From NCBI RefSeq assembly GCF_963676475.1, contig NZ_OY781106.1, positions 992,001-1,056,000 of the forward strand: a stretch of DNA of 64,000 bases. Reading direction: 5' to 3'. This DNA comes from an uncultured Celeribacter sp. (GTDB lineage Bacteria > Pseudomonadota > Alphaproteobacteria > Rhodobacterales > Rhodobacteraceae). The notes under the pieces are model-generated. The model was not told the origin of the DNA and ran no database searches. It saw only the letters and a program-made list of their open reading frames with translations. The position numbers were made by a program, and so were the translations under genes. This document shows, one piece after another, positions 62,020-64,000 of this stretch (position 1 is the first letter of the stretch; each line of letters begins with the position of its first letter).

Positions 62020-62256
62020 ATGACGGACGACCAAATGTATTCAGGAATGGCCGCGCTTACCATCTGCGAAGCCCTGCTTCTCGCGCTGAATGACGCACAA
62101 ATTTTGCCCGAGAAGGAAATCATGGGTGTCCTCAAAGATGCAGCTGCAACCCATGAGAACGCGGTCGGGTCCGAAGCTGATGTCGTAAAGCACCGCGCGG
62201 CTGCAGCACTGATCCGACGCATCATCGCCGGAGGGAATTCAGTCCGCAGACCGTGA
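62020..62256 (+). CDS. Small hypothetical helical protein
   Basis: 78 residues, not recognised. Helical with EALLLALNDAQILPEKEIMG and VVKHRAAAALIRRIIAGGNS. No membrane segment. Resembles small uncharacterised proteins that follow stress regulators in this order of bacteria. Confidence 0.65.
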   Translation: MTDDQMYSGMAALTICEALLLALNDAQILPEKEIMGVLKDAAATHENAVGSEADVVKHRAAAALIRRIIAGGNSVRRP

Positions 62257-62344
62257 CTAGCGTCCGCCGCGTTTGGGTCAGACGATCATGGCGCGGCTTC
62301 TTGGGTCTGGGAAAAACACCATAAGCACATGATTGGAGACCTCC

Positions 62345-62689
62345 ATGAAGCGTCCCGAAAAACCAGCAACTTCGTCTTCGCCCAAGTCGCAAGACATGAC
62401 GCGTGACGCCAACAAGAAAAGCAAGAAGACGCCCGCACAGAACGAACCTGATGCGGACGGCTACAGCGGTGCAAAGGTCGACCGGCCCTGTTTTGATCTG
62501 AGTGGATCGTCTGATGACACACATGCCGGGACCGGGTTGGGCCTTGACAATGATTCATTCGAAACACCCGGTAACAGACGGCTTCCCGGACGGCGGCTTG
62601 ACAACAAACTGACGATCCCACGCTGGGGTGGGCCCGAGCCTGATGGCCCAACCAAGCCTTCCCAAAAACCGGCACGCCGCAAAACGTAA
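62345..62689 (+). CDS. Hypothetical hydrophilic protein, probably disordered
   Basis: 114 residues, Lys-, Pro- and Asp-rich, few hydrophobic residues (SSSPKSQDMTRDANKKSKKT; LPGRRLDNKLTIPRWGGPEP). TTGGAG nine bases before the ATG at 62345. No function can be assigned. Confidence 0.5.
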   Translation: MKRPEKPATSSSPKSQDMTRDANKKSKKTPAQNEPDADGYSGAKVDRPCFDLSGSSDDTHAGTGLGLDNDSFETPGNRRLPGRRLDNKLTIPRWGGPEPDGPTKPSQKPARRKT

Positions 62690-62695
62690 GTTCCG

Positions 62696-63028
62696 ATGAA
62701 CGCTCTCCAGATCGCAACGCTACTGATCGTCTTCGCCGGGGCGTTTGGAGCCGTTAATCACATCATTTTCCGATTACCATCGGCCATCGGCATCCTGATC
62801 GTTGCCTTTGTCGCATCCCTTGGCGTCCTCGGCCTGGACGCATTCCGGTCCGATCTGGGCGTTGCCGAAGAGATGCGACGGTTTGTGGCCGACGCCGAGT
62901 TTTCCCGAACCCTGCTCGATGGATTGATAAGCCTGCTACTCTTTGCCGGAGCCTACGTGTCCACGTCGAGGTTGCGCGAGCAGGCCTTGACGATCGCGGC
63001 CATGGCGACGCTGGTAGTGGTGCTTTAG
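62696..63028 (+). pseudogene. N-terminal fragment of an NhaP-like cation:proton antiporter
   Basis: 110 residues with three hydrophobic helices: NHIIFRLPSAIGILIVAFVA, TLLDGLISLLLFAGAYVSTS and ALTIAAMATLVVVL. This matches the start of CPA1 antiporters, which normally have over 400 residues and twelve helices. The frame stops at 63028 and no later part is recognisable before the IS at 63237, so the gene is truncated. Confidence 0.7.
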
Positions 63029-63236
63029 GTCACGATCGTCAGTTCTGGCTTCCAGTGGGTCAGTGGCATTGCGTCGCTTGCCTGACTGTTCTTCGTCCTG
63101 CAGTACTTTCCCACGACTGAGAAAACCGCATCGCAAGAAGACAAGGTCCCAAGTCACTGATATCAGATCAAGTCGCTTGCCAAAACGTGATCCGGTATCA
63201 CCGGGCAAGGGCTGTCGCCGCCCCTGCCCCAAGCTA

Positions 63237-64000
63237 AGCTCAGGACCCATTAATCGGCTTGCGGCGCTACTGGCGGCGTGATTCATGCTCTCCAACTATA
63301 GGAGGGTGTGGTGAGCAATCTTTTCTGGCTGAGCGACGAGCAGATGGCACGGCTCGAGCCGTTCTTTCCGAAGAGCCATGGCCGCCCACGGGTCGATGAT
63401 CGTCGTGTTCTGAGCGGGATAATCTTCATCAACCGCAATGGGTTACGCTGGAGCGATGCACCGAAGGAATACGGTCCAGCCAAGACGCTCTACAACCGCT
63501 GGAAGCGTTGGAGCGAGATGGGGGTGTTCGCCCGAATATTCGAGGGGCTGGCGGCCGAAGCGGTGGAGCCGACGACTATCGTGATCGATGCGACCTACCT
63601 GAAAGCACACCGCACGGCCTCAAGCCTGCGGAGTAAAAAGGGGGATGCGGGCGCCTGATTGGTCGCACCAAGGGTGGGATGAACACCAAGCTCCACGCGG
63701 TGACCGACACGAAGGGACGCCCGATCAGGTTCTTCATGTCTGCCGGTCAGGTTAGTGATTACACTGGCGCGGCAGCCCTTCTGGGCGGTCTGCCAGCTGC
63801 GCAGTGGCTACTTGCTGACCGAGGCTATGATGCCGATTGGTTCCGCGAAGCCTTGCAGGACAAGGGGATCAGGGCCTGTATTCCAGGCCGCAAGGCGCGC
63901 CGGACCCCCATCAAATACGACAAGCGCCGCTACAAACGCCGCAACCGGATCGAGATCATGTTCGGCAGGCTCAAGGACTGGCGACGCGTGGCGACCCGCT
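63237..64000 (+). mobile_element. IS5-family (IS427-like) insertion sequence, copy 2 (right end outside window)
   Basis: Begins AGCTCAGGACCC after a TA at 63235-63236 and matches copy 1 at 37702 over the visible length in the same orientation, with many base differences. It therefore represents a related but separate arrival. It lacks both 41-bp insertions of copy 1. Confidence 0.85.
63308..64000 (+). CDS. IS5-family transposase made by -1 frameshift (incomplete at edge)
   Basis: OrfA (63308-63658) reads MVSNLFWLSDEQMARLEPFF to SSLRSKKGDAGA. A slippery AAAAAG at 63635-63640 allows a -1 shift into GRLIGRTKGGMNTKLHAVTD and onward through the second Asp (LADRGYDADWF) and the Glu region (RRNRIEIMFGRLKDW). 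The first Asp is in VIDATYLKAH. All DDE residues are present, so this copy could be active if its end is intact. GTG start with AGGAGG just upstream. Confidence 0.88.

Overview
The window looks like chromosomal DNA of a marine alphaproteobacterium of the Rhodobacterales/Roseobacter type. This rests on the high GC content, the purM-purN order, the alphaproteobacterial tRNAs, the short chemoreceptor, and an N-type ATPase plus arginine deiminase cassette. The genus cannot be fixed from sequence alone.

Layout. (1) 1-3190 is core: purN (cut by the window edge) and purM on the minus strand, a membrane protein with a hexanucleotide-repeat transmembrane block, and a tRNA with a CAT anticodon. (2) 3296-14043 is a candidate defence or DNA-repair divergon. 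It pairs a ~1950-residue DUF4011/SF1 helicase/Vsr-like nuclease/DUF3320 protein with a divergent Mre11/Rad50-like pair, and five 13-bp tandem repeats lie between them. (3) 14638-18402 holds a chemoreceptor with its sensor region deleted, a histidine kinase, a metallo-beta-lactamase-fold hydrolase and tRNA-Asn.

(4) 18354-32975 is a complete integrated element of ~14.6 kb. It is bounded by 51-bp direct repeats made from the tRNA-Asn 3' end. It encodes a tyrosine integrase, an AlpA-like excisionase candidate, a two-gene primase/helicase, a terminase module with the large subunit split into ATPase and nuclease genes, and a cargo arm. The cargo is an EcoRV-like restriction-modification pair, a GIY-YIG protein and a membrane glycosyltransferase. 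No capsid, portal or tail gene is visible, so it resembles a phage satellite more than a prophage.

(5) 33098-37593 is a second integrase followed by MobC and a MobA-type relaxase with a nested coiled-coil gene, i.e. an integrative mobilizable element, ending in an IS110 fragment. (6) 37702-64000 is a ~24.6 kb segment flanked by two direct, related but not identical IS5-family (IS427-like) copies. It carries CbpA/CbpM, an efflux operon, an SDR enzyme, small membrane and stress proteins, a decayed phaC, a nine-gene N-ATPase operon (atpDCQRBEFAG), the arginine deiminase operon (arcD-arcA-arcB-arcC), an OmpA-like lipoprotein, CsbD, DUF3309 and a Crp/Fnr-type regulator.

The genes of region 6 fit survival when respiration fails. 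The arc operon makes ATP from arginine, the N-ATPase can use ATP to pump ions, and CsbD, CbpA and the small membrane proteins suggest envelope or protein stress. Nine degenerate palindromes close to YTRAY-N4-RTYAR sit upstream of most of its transcription units, including the island's own Crp/Fnr gene. The island may therefore carry its own regulon. A further unexpected feature is a pair of 41-bp hairpin sequences, with compensatory base changes, inserted in the first IS copy and absent from the second.
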